A stretch of DNA of 64,000 nucleotides, taken from Macrolepiota albuminosa. Taxonomy: Eukaryota > Basidiomycota > Agaricomycetes > Agaricales > Agaricaceae. How positions within the stretch are numbered: the stretch's first letter is position 1; each line of letters opens with the position of its first letter. The stretch covers positions 372,001-436,000 of the forward strand of contig JAMWFC010000031.1 in NCBI GenBank assembly GCA_027475525.1, read 5' to 3'. Below are positions 33,418 to 46,376 of the stretch, piece by piece. The translations under genes and the position numbers were made by a program. Below the pieces are notes generated by a model. That model had not been told where the DNA came from and did no database searches. It saw nothing but the letters and a program-made list of their open reading frames with translations.

Positions 33418-33792
33418 TGTAAGGGCGACCTCTAGAGGCTGTGGCTCAGTCACACAGCTGGCAGAGGGTCCAAAGTGTATTAGAATATATACTGATAATA
33501 TCAAGGTAGCTACTCACCTGGCAGAGGGAGATCCAAAGAGAGCAAGTCTAGGGATTCCCTATGCCAGGTTGGACGCTTCTGGGGCCTCTGAAGCATGGGA
33601 AACAACTGTACAGTACAACAAAACCTTAAAAACTCGAAAATTGCCTACACAAACACTTGTACAAATAAGGGGCAAACTCTGGCAAACTCTGGCTTATATA
33701 AGCAGTCTGGAAGCGGTGCTGAGTGGGCCCACACTTGTCTGAATGGTGGCTAAAGAACCAGAGCATCTCAAGGGCTGAGAGTGGTACTGACA
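33418..33792 (-). repeat. LTR-like segment (375 bp)
   Basis: It starts TGTAAGG and ends CTGACA. On the minus strand it has a TATATAA about 115 bp from its start. No target duplication is visible (CTACC against GATAG), so it may be one LTR of a broken element. Confidence 0.35.
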
Positions 33793-33869
33793 GATAGTGT
33801 TGAAAGAATAGAAACAGTAAAATGAAATAATGTCAGAAGAAATAAGAGAATGAATGGAAGGAGAGTGAA

Positions 33870-35290
33870 GAGATAAGGAGTGAGAAAAGGAAGAAATGAG
33901 GAGTCCCCTGACACTACCACTATCACAACAATTTCTGTCATCTCAATTGTTATTTCTACAATCATAGCCTCCATTATTGTTATTGCAATTATTATGCTCT
34001 CTGTAATTGTAGTATTCACTATTATTGTCACTACCCTCTGGATTTCTGTCTGGTTTAGCAGTTCAAGCAGCAAACTGTTGCCACATATCAACCACAGGCA
34101 TCACTTCTTCATGTCTTTCAAATATTATTCCCTGGTTGTCAATTAATGAATCTATAGTTGTGCAAGTTCTAATTGCACACTCTCTGATGATTAATGTGTT
34201 TGTTCTAATTGTCTACCAGGTAGACATGTCACATTACATGACAAGATCTAGCATGTTCTTCTAGAATATGAACTTTGTCCATCTTTTTCTTGATGGTGAT
34301 TTACTTCTGAGGTGTCTTCACCTCCTAAACTACAATTGGCTCATCTAGCTCAGCCAGAGTGGTTGTCACAGTCTCAACCTCAGATAATGCCTGTTGAGGC
34401 ACCCCACTAATACTATATTAATAGTTTGCAGCATTTTGATGCTGAATATAGTCTTGATGTGACTCATTTGCCTGACAAGACACATTCAACAGATCCATCA
34501 CATCTGCAATTACTGGCACTCATTGGCACACAATTATTTTGCATTTTACTGAGTCAGCTAGTGTGGCTGTCAAGACTGCTGACCATTGAGCTGCCTTACA
34601 CTTTAGATACTCAATTACTTTGAGTTTAAAGATGTGTACAATATATTCTGTTGAATCTGCTTGAGATACATTGTGGCTCTTAGCAGCCAACAATTGTAAA
34701 TACTTCATTACATAAAGCTGCAAATGCTTTCATGTTGATTCTTTGGTAGCCAATGGATATTGGTCTAAAACTAGTTGTAACTAGATAGACAAGGTCAAAA
34801 GTGACCTTTTACTCTCCTCATCATCTGAGGATTCTAGTTCAGACTCTAAATCCAGAACTTTCCTGAGGCCTTCATGCCTCACTTGCAGTTGTCTGCTGCC
34901 TTTCTCATGCAACTCCTGTTCCTTAGATGCCAACAGCATTTGTTCTATTCATACAACTTTGTTGTTCTCATTACTGACCCAGATTACTAGTCTTTGCTGA
35001 TGCTGAGTTGTTGTTGATGATGACTGCTCTGGTCCAGCAGTATTGTCCACTACAAATTTTAAGTACTGCCTTGCACCATCTTCAAGTACTGGGTGAGGTC
35101 CAGTTGACTTTTTAACTGAGCTGACAAGCTCTCAGGCAATACTGGATACATTAGTGAGGGCATCTGGATTGCTGGCAGCAATACTCTTGAGACCACAGAT
35201 TTCTTCTCTAGTTTACCATCAGGCCTCACTATGGACATCATCTGTGACATGGATAGACCTTCTGGCATTTCAAATCTCATGCTAGTGTCA
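33870..35290 (-). pseudogene. gag: Gypsy-1-type gag relic 1
   Basis: Minus-strand fragments match Gypsy-1 Gag in order: FEMPEGLSMSQMM (Gypsy-1 FGMPGGLSVKRM), ESSDDEESKRSLL, HLQLYVMKYLQLL (Gypsy-1 HLQLYVVKHIQMM) and a low-complexity Asn-rich end. Many stops and frame breaks occur. The same arrangement is found at 60,768-62,010, so these are two old copies of a relative. Confidence 0.6.
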
Positions 35291-35479
35291 TAAAGTAGCT
35301 TGTTATCTTGCTTTAGCAGAGGCTAGTATGCAGACACAGCTGGCATCTTCACAGCATGTGAAACAGGTGGATTACATGTATTTAGGAAGGAGAGCTCCAG
35401 ATCAAGTGAGCCAGTCATAAATGCACATTTTCAACATGATACTAAAAGAAGTCAAGAGTTTTGATGCATTGTGATAGCA

Positions 35480-35665
35480 GAAGATTTAAAAAACTGTAAC
35501 TGGAGGTTATGAGTTAAAACGCCCATGTGTAATTCACACAGTGCTAGATCAGACTGCTTTATCAGATTGACTAGAACTATAGAGTGAATGCAAGGTGTTG
35601 CTTATATAATGGTCTACAAGCTAGCAATAGTGTTGGTGATGCATATAACTAATGTGACAATCTGT
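35480..35665 (-). repeat. Short LTR-like repeat, copy 1
   Basis: Upstream of gag relic 1. Shares a run of similar words (ATTCACTCTA, CTAGTCAAT, CAGTCTGAT, GCACTGTGTGA in element orientation) with 38466-38640 and 62190-62360. Boundaries are uncertain. Confidence 0.45.
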
Positions 35666-35949
35666 TATAGACTGGCATTACTATATAAGACCTTGGTCTA
35701 TCACATTCTCAACATCTACAAATAGAGCAAAGACAAGCACCAAATCTCAGAATTGATCACAGTATAGTTTACCTGCCTTATATAAAGTTATCAGAGATGG
35801 TTGTGAAACTATTGGCAAAGCATGGAAAAGATCAACATCAAAAGATACTTATATTCAGTGCATTAGCTTCTCACATTTTGCAAATTTCATTCTATTCCTG
35901 TTTCTCTCCCTATTTCTGAAGATATTTTGTGCAATTTTGCTTTTTTTTT

Positions 35950-36620
35950 GTGAAAAAAGTCTCTGATGATGTCTCTGATGATACTATCTCAGCTAAGTGT
36001 AAAGCTATTCAAGCCTGGCACATTCAAAATGGGGCTCTCTACCTTGGAAACATTCATCTCAAATAGATTGGACTTCACTGTTGGATATATGCATCTATTT
36101 CATGGCTGTTACTTGCTTTTGGGCACAAATTTGCCTTGGAAAATTCCTGCTTAAACTCAAACTAGAATATGACTCTCTTTTATTTCTAAAATGGTCAAAT
36201 TTATAAAGATCATGTTCTTCTAATAGGTCTAGAGTCCTTTATTTGCCAAATACAAAAATGGATGGTATCAAAGAAGAGGATGTTCTCTTTACTTGTTAGT
36301 CAGCATTAGATCCTATTACAGCTTTGGAAATCCATAAAGTAGTAAACTATGCACATGATGACAAGACCCTGATTATGTACTTGATATCTATAGAAGAACA
36401 GCATTATTTTTTGCAAACAAAATTTCTATCTTGAACATTGTGTTCTAAAACAATGGTTTTCCTCAAATTTCTAGTCATTGTCTGCACATAGGAGGAACTA
36501 CACATCTTTTTCTATCATGTATCCCTCCTGATGTTGTAAATGTTCTGGGACATTGGTCATCAGATGCTTTTCTTTATTATTAGTGCTTACTTGAACTATT
36601 GGCTCTATTGTACATTGAAT
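35950..36620 (+). pseudogene. Tyrosine recombinase relic (Crypton/DIRS-type)
   Basis: The plus-strand frame near 36,460-36,590 reads SSHCLHIGGTTHLFL, then IPPDVVNVLGHWSSDAFLYY. This matches the C-terminal active-site region of fungal tyrosine recombinases, where the pattern is HxxRxGGxT...G(R/H)WSSDAFxxY. The conserved Arg is read as His (CAC, one transition from CGC). Upstream, the frame has the N-terminal type SAKCKAIQAWHIQNGALY (about 35,990). Several stops and frame breaks are present, so it is inactive. Confidence 0.6.
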
Positions 36621-36733
36621 TTCTTCAACCAATTATGCAGAATTCAGGCCTTTTCCTTGATTCTGCTTCTTAAAGAATTATTGTCTCTCAGCTTTCAGTA
36701 TTCTGTTATTCAATATGTTGCCTCCTTTTGAGT

Positions 36734-37270
36734 CTTTGAGTTGAGTTCTCACTTGATGAGGCTGCAATTCTTTATTTGTGCAGCATTTCCAGAAAATAAT
36801 ATGCAAATCTCCTGTAATTAGCATGAGGATATTGAGGCTAGAATTACATATGTTTCAATATTATAAACAATTATATATATTCCTTTTCACAGTTGAAACA
36901 AGAGCACAAAATAAAAGTCTGCAAAAAAGAGGAACAGAAGAGATGCAGACATGTTTTGGGCCAAGTGTCATAGTCACACATTTGTGTGCTCTCTTATACT
37001 AGAACCACTACCTTTCTGATACTATTACATTGTTAGTATTTATAGTTTTTGCTGACCTACCCACTTATATCCTGTTTCTGGCTAATATTCAATAATATGA
37101 AACATCAGGTAATTCTAGACAAATAGATTCATGTTTGCATCTTTAGCTTGGTTCTCACTTGACAAGGCCACAACATAATCAGCATGAGAATATTGAGGCT
37201 AAAATTACATATGTTTTTAAACAATTATATATCCTTCTTTTCATGATTGAAATGAGAGCACAAAATAATT
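36734..37270. repeat. Diverged duplication of about 130 bp
   Basis: A segment with CATGAGGATATTGAGGCT and ACAATTATATAT at about 36,820-36,910 recurs at 37,175-37,265 with substitutions. Both copies are preceded, at different distances, by GTTCTCACTTGA. No coding is seen. Confidence 0.45.
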
Positions 37271-38465
37271 GTAGGAGGCTATCTAGTTGATCAGCAAAGT
37301 TGGTTGTGTTTTTCTGTCCACAACTGTAGTATAAACACTGGAAAGATGAGATTGTAAAATGACTATGAGGCAGAACTGGCACACTTGAAAAGGCATCAGG
37401 CTAGAGTATTTACTAGGATGTGTCTATAATTACTGCTTCCTTACTGCATTGTAGGACCTAAGACACAGTTAGCTCAAGCATATAACTCTTTGTATGGTTA
37501 CATGCATAAAAATAGGTCTCTAAACAAATAAAAACCGATTCTTCTCTTCCTCACTATATTGACCTGTCAAGTATTAAACAATAAGTTCTACATATTTTGA
37601 TAAGTAAAAGTAAGTAATGGAATAATAGTGCACTCATCCTCAGAGTCTTAACATAATGTTAAGATGACTAAGAGATGAGGCATACCATACATGACTATTG
37701 TGTACTTATCAAGGCTGGCTACTAGAAGACAAAAGAGAGTAGGATGGGCTGAGCAGTCATTCTGATGTGCTAAGAGTGGGTGCATTGTCAGACTAGGCTT
37801 GGGATAGAGTTGGACATGGTCTGGAGACTGATCTCCTGACACTTGCCATCTTCAGTCTTAGCCAGCCCAGCATGGTGTCATGCCAGTCAAAACTTTTGAC
37901 TAGCTTGTTGAAGTCCATCCCTTACTATTGCAGTAGACATGCATGCATCTCTGAAAACCTGTTCCTGAACCTTTAAAAGGTCCTCACTATTGAGTGCTCC
38001 AAAGACTCATTGGGCAAGAGATAGGCTGGCTGTAGAGATAGGCTCTCAGCTTAGGCTCACTGTAGCAGTAGCACTAGTTACTTTCAATAAAGTTCTGTTT
38101 TCTCTTTGTCATTTTTATTTACATAATACTGACTTTCTAGTATGATCAACATCAATTGTTACTATATAGTTTCTCTAAGCCACCACTAGAGTGGCAGTAC
38201 TTGGTAGTTTTTCATCGGAAAGACCCTCAGTTCTTTTTCAAAGACTAAGAGTGCATATTTTATCTCATATTTATTCTTATAATTATTACTCATTAGCTGT
38301 AAACAAATAACTTATATTACTTCATACTACAGGTTAAACAGAGGTCTTTTTCAAAGACTGAGGACAGATAGTTTATATTACTTTGTACTACACTGGCAAG
38401 TGGTAACAACACAGCTACTCTAGCAACTGCATTGCTCTCAAAAGTGGCTTTCAGAGTCAATGTAA
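37271..38465. other. AT-rich stretch without recognised genes
   Basis: Only short ORFs occur and CpG is rare. A CAATAAAGTTC poly(A)-type signal lies near 38,085. It is probably transposon residue. Confidence 0.4.
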
Positions 38466-38640
38466 TGGAGCGTCACACATGTTAAAAGCATCAACAATGC
38501 TATTAGCAGACAGTAGAGTATTATGTAAGACAACATCTTGTATTCACTCTAGTTCTAGTCAAATCCGATACAGCAGTCTGATTTAGCACTGTGTGATCTA
38601 CACAAGAGAGTTCTAGCTCATAACCAATGGTTACAGTCAA
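38466..38640 (+). repeat. Short LTR-like repeat, copy 2
   Basis: Plus-oriented copy sharing TTGTATTCACTCTAG, AGTCAAATC and GCACTGTGTGATC with 62190-62360 (minus) and a diverged form at 35480-35665. Confidence 0.45.
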
Positions 38641-38931
38641 TGTATATTCTACTCACTTGATGTTGTTAGCTACCAAGGAATCCACTGTGTAACTTAGCTT
38701 GTCAAAGCACTCAGCAGTCTTGTTGGCAATATCATTTGTGATGAAAGATGCAACATAGTGTCCACATTAAGCAGGAAAGCTACTACAATAGTTCCATTTC
38801 TCAAGTCCAGTTGCTTGGATGCTAGAGCTACCATTACAATGATATTGTTGGCCTTTGCACAATCATATGGCTTGGCTCCAAGAATCTAACCTCTGGTCTT
38901 GAGCCATTTGCATGTGTCATCAAGTGATTTG

Positions 38932-38977
38932 ACACCGCTGGCAGGACAGTATGTGCTTCTTGATGGCATCTTAGGGT
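38932..38977 (+). repeat. KDZ left terminal inverted repeat
   Basis: Begins ACACC directly after the GATTTG duplication. It contains GGCAGGACA and GTGCTTCTTGATGGCA, matched in inverted form at the right end. A subterminal direct repeat (39116-39143) of the AGAGGTTGxGAGGT kind recurs at 51529-51556. Confidence 0.8.
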
Positions 38978-39471
38978 ACTTATTCGTGTGGGAAGCAGAT
39001 ATCCTAAGAACGCGGAACGCACCTCTTCCTGAAGCGTGAGATCCAGATCGAGCCCAGTTTCGAACTCCCAAGATGGAGGTCAGTAGGATGGTCGGACTGG
39101 TGAAGAGGTCGGGAGGTGAGGTCAAGAGGTTGAGAGGTCGAGATAAAGGGCTTTTTAGATACACAGCATTAGTGAGATGTCTTGTTTTCCCAGAATAACA
39201 TTGGTTGTAAACATATCATTATTGAGAGGATGTAATATATAGGTATATACAGCGCTAGTATCAAGAAGCTATAGTACTAAGTCAAGAAGCTATTGACCTA
39301 GATAGGGTGGGTAACTGCGGCAAAAAACAAACAACTTAGCAAGGAAAATGTAGGTGGGTGACGGCAGCAAAAAATCAAGCAAGAAGCAAGCAATAATGTC
39401 CAAGATAGATGGGCGACGGTGGCAATATAAGACAATGAGGGGATGATGTCAACAAGCAGGCAGAAATACAT

Positions 39472-42400
39472 CTAACTCAGCATATCATCATCTCCATTTC
39501 CATCCTCCTGCCCATACTGCCCAGACGAACCCCAGCCACGATCACCGCTGTATCCATGCAGAAGAGTCTGAGAATGTGGCCATCCCATGTTTGATGAGGC
39601 TGGTGCATGCGAAGGGCCAGCATTGGAGGCTATACGGCCACGGGGGGGACCATACCCCGGATGGTAGCGTGTTGGTCGCATGGAAGAGGGATGAGGCTGA
39701 TGCCCAGACTCTTGAGATAGAGGTGGATATTGCATTGGGCCCCGTGGGTAGGGATGACGAGGATACCTTGCATAGCGTTGGGGAGGAGCACCACTGGTGG
39801 GATGTCGTAAATGAGGATTGTATGGAGCCTCATCATGGTTGTAATCCATATACCTGCCTGAGTTCCTAGCATAATTACTGTCATTGTACATCTCCTCGTC
39901 ATATGGTGCGTCATAACTGCCCTTGTTGAAGTAAGGGTCTTCATCCATGACAGCATCAAACTGGCCAGACGTGGTAAATGTATGATAGTTTTCGACAGGC
40001 TGAGATGCTGTGGGGATGCTCGCAGGGGGGAAGCTATCGACGAGATCTTGACCAGTTTTAGGACGTTTTCGACAGGCTGAGATGCTGTGGGGATGCTCGC
40101 AGGGGGGAAGCTATCGACGAGATCTTGACCAGTTTTAGGACGATGGGCTGGTTGTGCAGGAGCTTGCTCTGAGCTGGGCGGCAGTACTTGAGAATCTGGA
40201 GCACCCCCTACTTGGATGCATGGTTTGTCAACGGTTGGAACACCTCCCACTTGGGTGTGTGGTTTGTCAACAGTTGTCGACCTAGACGTCACTGGTTTGC
40301 ACTGGGTGTCTGTCATAGTGGAGACAGCGGGTGATGCACCAGTATGCTTACCACTGGGCTGGGATTTGCTGGAGTTTGTCGGTAAGGTGGCAGTGGGCTT
40401 CAGAGGTAGAGGTGGTGCAGCAATAGCTGGAGTCGCAACCGAAGTCATTGAGATTGGTTGAGCAGACTGGGCAGTTTTTGCTCGAGTCACAGGCTTGGCG
40501 GCGTTGGGCTGAGCATTTGGTTGAGCCCTGATAGCACCAATGGGGACATTATTTGTGGCCTTTGCCTTCATCTTCACATTGCTTCCCTTACTCTTAGCTG
40601 CACAAGTACGACGGGCATGAGGAGTCAGTACAACTCCACTCTCAGACTTGTCATCTTCTTCATTGATGTAATTGTCATCCGACCCGACATGGTCTTCACT
40701 GGCATCAGGTGAGTTACTCAGGGCCGCATGAGTACGATGGGCCTGGGGGTTCAGTACAACTCCACTCTCAGACTCGCCATCCTGTTCGTTGATGTAGTCA
40801 TCACCCAACGTGACATGGTCTTCGCTGGCATCAGGTGGGAAGAACCTACGCCGCTTCTTAGCGTCAGAGAGAACCTCATTGCCATTGTCGTCACTGGCAA
40901 TAATTGCCATGCGCTTTTGACAAGGTTGTTGATTAGCAGGACGAGATAGAAGGGATCGGTCCTTATCAACATTCTTGATACGTGACTGCGGAATGGGTGG
41001 GGGAGAAGGAAGCTGGTTACTCTTCTGGACTGGAGGATGGTCCTTGGTTTCGGATTCAGTGCAGACATCATCTAGGCGCTTCTTGGGCAATGGCTGCTTT
41101 ATTGTTGGGACTGGGAGAACGTCTTCAGAGTCACTGCTGATGTTATAGACAGGTTGCTGCTTCGTAACCTTGGTAGGAAGAGGTAAGTTGGTTTCTTGCT
41201 CGTCATCAGAAAGGACCTCGATAGGCATAGGCTTCTTTCGCTTAACACGGGTAGCTGCAGCACTTCTTGGAGCACGCTTGCCAATCCGTGTCTTTCCGCT
41301 TGCAAATACTGCCTGCAAATAGATGGTGGGTGGGTCGCTTGTAGTTGGCTCGGCAGTAGCGATAACAGCAATCTCGTCATTTTTGATCTTGTCAATATCG
41401 GACTTGACTATTTTCAGATCACCAGTCTGAAGGGCAGCTAATAGGAGACGTCCGTCTTTGTTTCCAAGGTCTTTAATGCCTTGCTTGCCCTTTTTGGGCT
41501 TGCAAGTCTCAGTTGGCATTGCACAGCTTGGAGGCCATCCTGTAATCACATGAGATATTGCTACAAGGTGATTCGGAAGGGTAGTCCAGGGCAGCCGATC
41601 ACCAGTCCACCGTTGACCAGCAGCCTCGGTCGCAGTCTCTACATTGATGGCATTGAGTATGCAATGTTGTACAATTAACATAGACAGTAAAATACGCACT
41701 GAGTAATGAAATTAAATGCTTCTTGCAACTTAGAATTACATTGGAGTCGTCTTCTAGAGACACATCATCATTGTTGTCTGGTCCCTTAGTAAGAGGACTG
41801 GGTGGACGCTTGAGCTCAGCCTCAATCGAATCAAAAGCCTTATTTAAATCATCAATGAGCTGCTGAGCATCCACATCCTCAGTGACCTTCTCAGCCACAG
41901 CATTGCTGGTGAGTATCCAATTAGAATGAAGAATAAACATGCTAGACGAGAGTGACATACTAAGCTTCTACCTTGACTAAACCCAAAAAAGTGGTATCAT
42001 CGAGCTTGAGGTGTTTAGCAATGAACTAGAATAGTAATGGATAATATTCTCTGAATAGCATTGGAGTGATACTCACATCCGTCAAACCTGATGTTGCAAT
42101 AATGTTTCCAAGGCCTTGATCCTCCTGAAGGCAGTCACCGACTACAATAGCAAAGGTTTGAAAATGGAGGTCAGCGCCTTCTTGGTTCTACAAATGAAAT
42201 CAACACGTTAAAAGCACACATGGAAGCTGACAGCTTACGAGCTTCTCTAATTTGGTGCAATGTTTCTGGAAAAGCTGATTTCGTTGTTGTTGAGTTTGAT
42301 TTCGATTAGAAACTCGTTCGATATCAAGTGCCGCTCGCAGAACAGCCTCCGTATTGTCTCCCCATTTCTCTTGAAAGCTTGGCCAGCAGTCAGAGTCTAG

Positions 42401-43503
42401 ATCAGTTGTCAGCGACAAAAAACTACTGAAAGAATAGAATACATGCCTGTACCCTCTTTAAGCCTGCAACGTTGGAGTTCATCTTCTTGATGCTTTGCAA
42501 AGTATGCTTGGTATAGGTTCCAAAGGCTCGTGATCCGTGTTCCCTTCAAACTAGAGAAAAACCATTTTTTGACGTGAGGTACTGGCCGCTGCAATAAATG
42601 GCTAAGCTCCACGAAAATTGCCTCAATACAAGCAAAGCCATCTTGACACTGTTTGAAAGTCAAGTTGGATGGACGGCCCTCAGAGGATACCTTAGGAGCC
42701 AAAGTCTTGAGAGGCGGAGTGCACATGCTAGGTTCTTTCGGAATGTTTGCAGTGTTGGCAGGTTCCTTGATGAAAGGATTGGGTGTTTCACTGCCGGATC
42801 GTGTAGGGGTCAAGATTGATGTCATAGCAGCATGTGAATTGTCGATGGTAGGACCAGGTGAGACAATAATTGGCTCAAATCCGCCAGCAATGTAAAAATC
42901 CTCCAAAAGTGCTACAGATTTCCTCTTTTCGACAGGAGTAAGACCTTCGACAAGAGACAAGGAATTTTCTCTAGCTGGAGCAGAGAAGTTGTCGAAAGCA
43001 GGGCTATCTTTGGTGCTCTTTTTAACGTGAGCAGAATTTGGCTTCTTGACCTCCAAAGAAGAAGCCAGAGGAGAAGATAATGGAGAGGAAAATGGAGAAG
43101 AGTGGTCGTATGCCATACTAGCGATTGCGTCATCATCCAGACCATCTACAAAATCCTGTAACATGTCATCATTCTGTGCATTTTGCACAGCAGGAGATGG
43201 GGAAGGAGCTGTTTCAGCACGACAACGAGCAAAATTATGGCTCTCAGGAGTTTGAGACCCCAAAGGAGTCAGAGGAATACGTTGGCGAAAGTTCCAAGGG
43301 ACTGCATTATTTTGAGGCTGTCCACCACCACCAATTTGCTCCTCCAAGAGGTTTTGGTAGACCGGAATGGGTCCATAAAAGGTAGGGTTACCCAGCAGTA
43401 GATGTGAGTTTTCACCATTACCGTTATTCTCAGTAAAAACATCTCCACTGGCATCCCCACGTTCTGCTTCATCATACATGATTGTTGAGTCGGGTGCTTG
43501 CAT
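39472..43503 (-). CDS. KDZ-borne unknown protein (about 1212 aa, six exons)
   Basis: Exons that keep one frame: 43503-42453, 42396-42239, 42187-42077, 42025-41961, 41905-41740, 41636-39472. Introns are about 50-60 bp with GT-AG borders; the last one (103 bp) is the least certain. The final exon contains a 77 bp duplication (39988-40141); with one copy removed it runs to the stop at 39472 (QYGQEDGNGDDDMLS). N-terminal parts are acidic and Ser/Pro-rich. The central part has TLPNHLVAISHVITGWPPSC followed by KGIKDLGNKDGRLLLAALQ, a block I have seen as a recurring theme in mushroom-fungus hypothetical proteins. Basic tracts (KRKKPMP, KKRRRFFPP) suggest nuclear location. The tail is rich in Tyr, Pro and Gly. 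I cannot assign a function. It may be a transposon accessory factor. Confidence 0.68.
39988..40141. repeat. 77 bp exact tandem duplication 5
   Basis: Copies at 39988-40064 and 40065-40141 are identical. It causes the apparent frame break in the KDZ unknown gene. Confidence 0.95.
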
Positions 43504-45148
43504 CTAATGTGCAATAAGTTCAATGTGAAGTATACAAAATCATTAGACTCATGTCTGGGGCAGAAAATTTTTTTTCCGTCGCAAAAGCACAAACTGGGGG
43601 CAAAAAAGCAAGAGTATAGGCAGTGTCAACACAGTTGATCTGTTGCTAAGTTGAAAATTTTATAAGTCACACAGTTATAAAGTAGAAGGTAAGGCAGACA
43701 AAGAAGCCATTGTCGCATTGCATTTTCAGTCATGATAAGCTTGTGGCAGCCACAGTCACCAAGTCAAAGCACATTCAAAATACACCGAGATGCATATAGC
43801 AAGCTTGTCGCTGGATGACAGTCTTTGGAAAGGTGATTATTGCTCAGATATACAAGAACATATGAAAAAAAAGATAGTAAACGTAAGCGAAGATGTCATC
43901 AACAAACTTTCCCATGCGCCTGTAGTCACTTTGAAATAGAAGTCTCTCTTACCACCACCAATTTACAACTAATGAGTGTCAATGTACCATTAAAAAATGT
44001 ATGAAGGAATGCTATGGCTAAGAAAGAGCCGAGAAGAGAACGAAGTAAGTAAGTAAAGGAGCATGTGGGGTAGCATCAAAACCCTCGTAAGGGAAAGCTT
44101 GCCACCACAGCAGACGAAGGTATGTAAAGCAACAAACAAATGGCCAGAGCATCTAGTCCGTTTGCGACCTGCCATTAATCGCTGGACTTGATGTTTGACC
44201 TAGATAGAAGGCAGTAAAGTGGAGAGGCACACAAGTGGGTTATCCCAAAAGATAGACTCAGCGGCATTTATAAGACTATTGGCCTCATACTCTGTGATCA
44301 GCTCCTTGGCCCGCATTTTGGAGCATTTCAGATGGGTAGATTGACAAACTTCGGAGAGATGATTGTACCGTTGATGCACACTTGACATTTATCTGGAGGC
44401 AAAGTGGTCTTGATTCTTGCATGGCTTTGTTTGTTTTTAGTCCAGTGAGTTGTAGCAAACTTGGCAAATTTGTGTGACGAGATTTAGCCTCCAGCATTAG
44501 AGTACTATACTGCCCATTTGAAATGTGTGCGACGGAAATACAATCGCCACTCACAAGCAAGCTATCTCAATTCCATACAAAGCGCAACAAATACTCCGGA
44601 ATCATTATGCCCAGAAGGATGGACTGTGAGATATGAATACAAGATGGCTTGTTTTGCTAAGTTTTGCTGGGAAGATGAAGTAGCTTTGAAGTCAGTTGGA
44701 ACCGTTCCTGAGGAACTAATCATTCCTCTCAAAAAAAGCCTTGCCATGGTTGGTAGGGAAGGATGGACTGTGAGATATGAGTACAAGATGGCTTGTTTTG
44801 CTGAGTTTTGCGGAGAAGATGAGATAGCTTTGAAGTCAGTCAGAGAGATCCATACCGTCTGCAAAAAAGGGTTACCCAGATTTGGGACTGTATACACACT
44901 TACAAACACCCAGCCCGGATGTCGTTGAATCTCTTAGCCATTATTATACGTGCTACAGAGCACAAGGCCCCTAAGAATCACGCCACTGAACATCTTGAAG
45001 ACTATATAAGCTGGTGTGCTAAAGAAATTTGAAGTCTGAGCTGGAATTCAAAAGGTAAGACAAAAGTCCAAAAGGTAAGATGATGACCTGCAATTGCTTT
45101 ACACTTGTATCTAACGTTGATCCTCAACTTCTATTGTCTCTCCACACC
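43504..45148. other. KDZ internal spacer with small ORFs
   Basis: No domain is recognised. The plus strand has an ORF at 44518-44928 containing two in-frame copies, 144 bp apart, of a GWTVRYEYKMACFAxFC unit. The minus strand at 44,200-44,560 has overlapping open stretches that could be an exon of a KDZ gene, without a usable motif. Confidence 0.35.
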
Positions 45149-45314
45149 ATGGCTCGGTGCTGCATCTATCATACTGCAGAAGAAAGACGACTTGCAGCTA
45201 ATGCTAAAAGCCGGAGATCTTACCATAAGTGAGTCCTTTAGTGCTCCAATTAGGTCGAAAATTAATCATATAATCCATGGACTCTGTAGGAACAAGATGG
45301 TTATCTGTACCCGC

Positions 45315-46376
45315 TGATGACGCCCAAATCGAGCTGGGCGCTGCGTAGACTATCACTAGTGCAGCTACTTAGCCGATATAGCTTTGGGCGTGCTAAGTGT
45401 GTGAGAGAGTCCCGGACAGGTCCCAGAGAACACACGGTAGGCAAGAGGTTGGTGGCAAGGAAAGTGGATAATTGGAGGCACTTGCGTAAGGCTCCAAAAT
45501 GTGGCTACAGGGCGCTAAAAGTCGCTAAGGGGGAGCGCTAAGAGCGTGGGAAAGTCGCTAAGAAAGGCGCTAAGAGGTGCGGGAAAGGGTCGCTAAGAGG
45601 CGCTAAGTGTTAGCACCTAGAACGTGATAATAAAAGGATGAGATTGCTTAGTGGATCTAAGCACAAAAGCCAAGCCGTAGTTGCAAGGCGCTAGAGAGAG
45701 AGAAATATAGAAAACTAGAGCAGAGTCCCCTTGCTTGACACGGTCAACAAGAGGTAGTCTGTTGCGTATGGAGACCAAAATGTTGGGATACGATCCCTAC
45801 TGCCAAATTGATTCCTTGTACTACTAACAAAAAGTAAGTATTTATAGTAAAGAAAGTTAGCCGACGCTAAGAGGTTAAGCGCCGCTAGAGGGTGGTGAAC
45901 TGATAAAAATGTAAGTAAATGCGGTGAATTGAATTGTATAGTAAAAAGGTCCATAATGATGCTGTCACAGAAATACTTCATCATTTCCCTTTGTAAGCGC
46001 TGCCACTGGCTAAGAGCATTATGCCAGATTGACTGATGCCCAGTGTCTGTGTAAATGTATAGCCTTGTTGTAAGCGCTGCCACTGGCTAAGAGCATTATG
46101 CCAGATTGACTGATGCCCAGTGTCTGTGTAAATGTATAGCCTTGGAGTGCAAGTGGCAAGGTGCGGCAAGGTGTCAATAGTGGTGCGAAGAATAAGTGGT
46201 GCCATAAAAAGTGGTCTGAGAGTAATTGGAGTCTGTAGCTGCAAGTTATTAGTGTAAAAATATAAGGAAAATAGCGCTGGAAGCGCTAGAGTGTGGCGCT
46301 TCTGGTGGTACTAGTGGGCTGATGTGAGGTGCAGGTATTGGTGCTATCTGTAGCCAGCCACGATGCAGGCTCATCA
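45315..46376 (-). mobile_element. Solo LTR of the element B family
   Basis: Plus-strand ends TGATGACGCC and GGCTCATCA match B's LTRs, with scattered substitutions. CCGC flanks it (45311-45314 and 46377-46380). Its 1062 bp include a 77 bp duplication at 45991-46144, so the true length is probably 985 bp. No internal sequence remains. Confidence 0.9.
45991..46144. repeat. 77 bp exact tandem duplication 6
   Basis: Copies at 45991-46067 and 46068-46144 are identical, at a different place in the LTR from duplication 1. Confidence 0.95.

Noticed and set aside
33768..34146. Ile/Val/Thr-rich ORFs on both strands
   Set aside because: Low-complexity repeats of AAT/ATT triplets; they arise from an Asn-rich Gag tail in another frame.
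44617..44850. A tenth assembly-type duplication
   Set aside because: Period is 144 bp, a multiple of three, and the copies differ at several sites, so it is a biological repeat.
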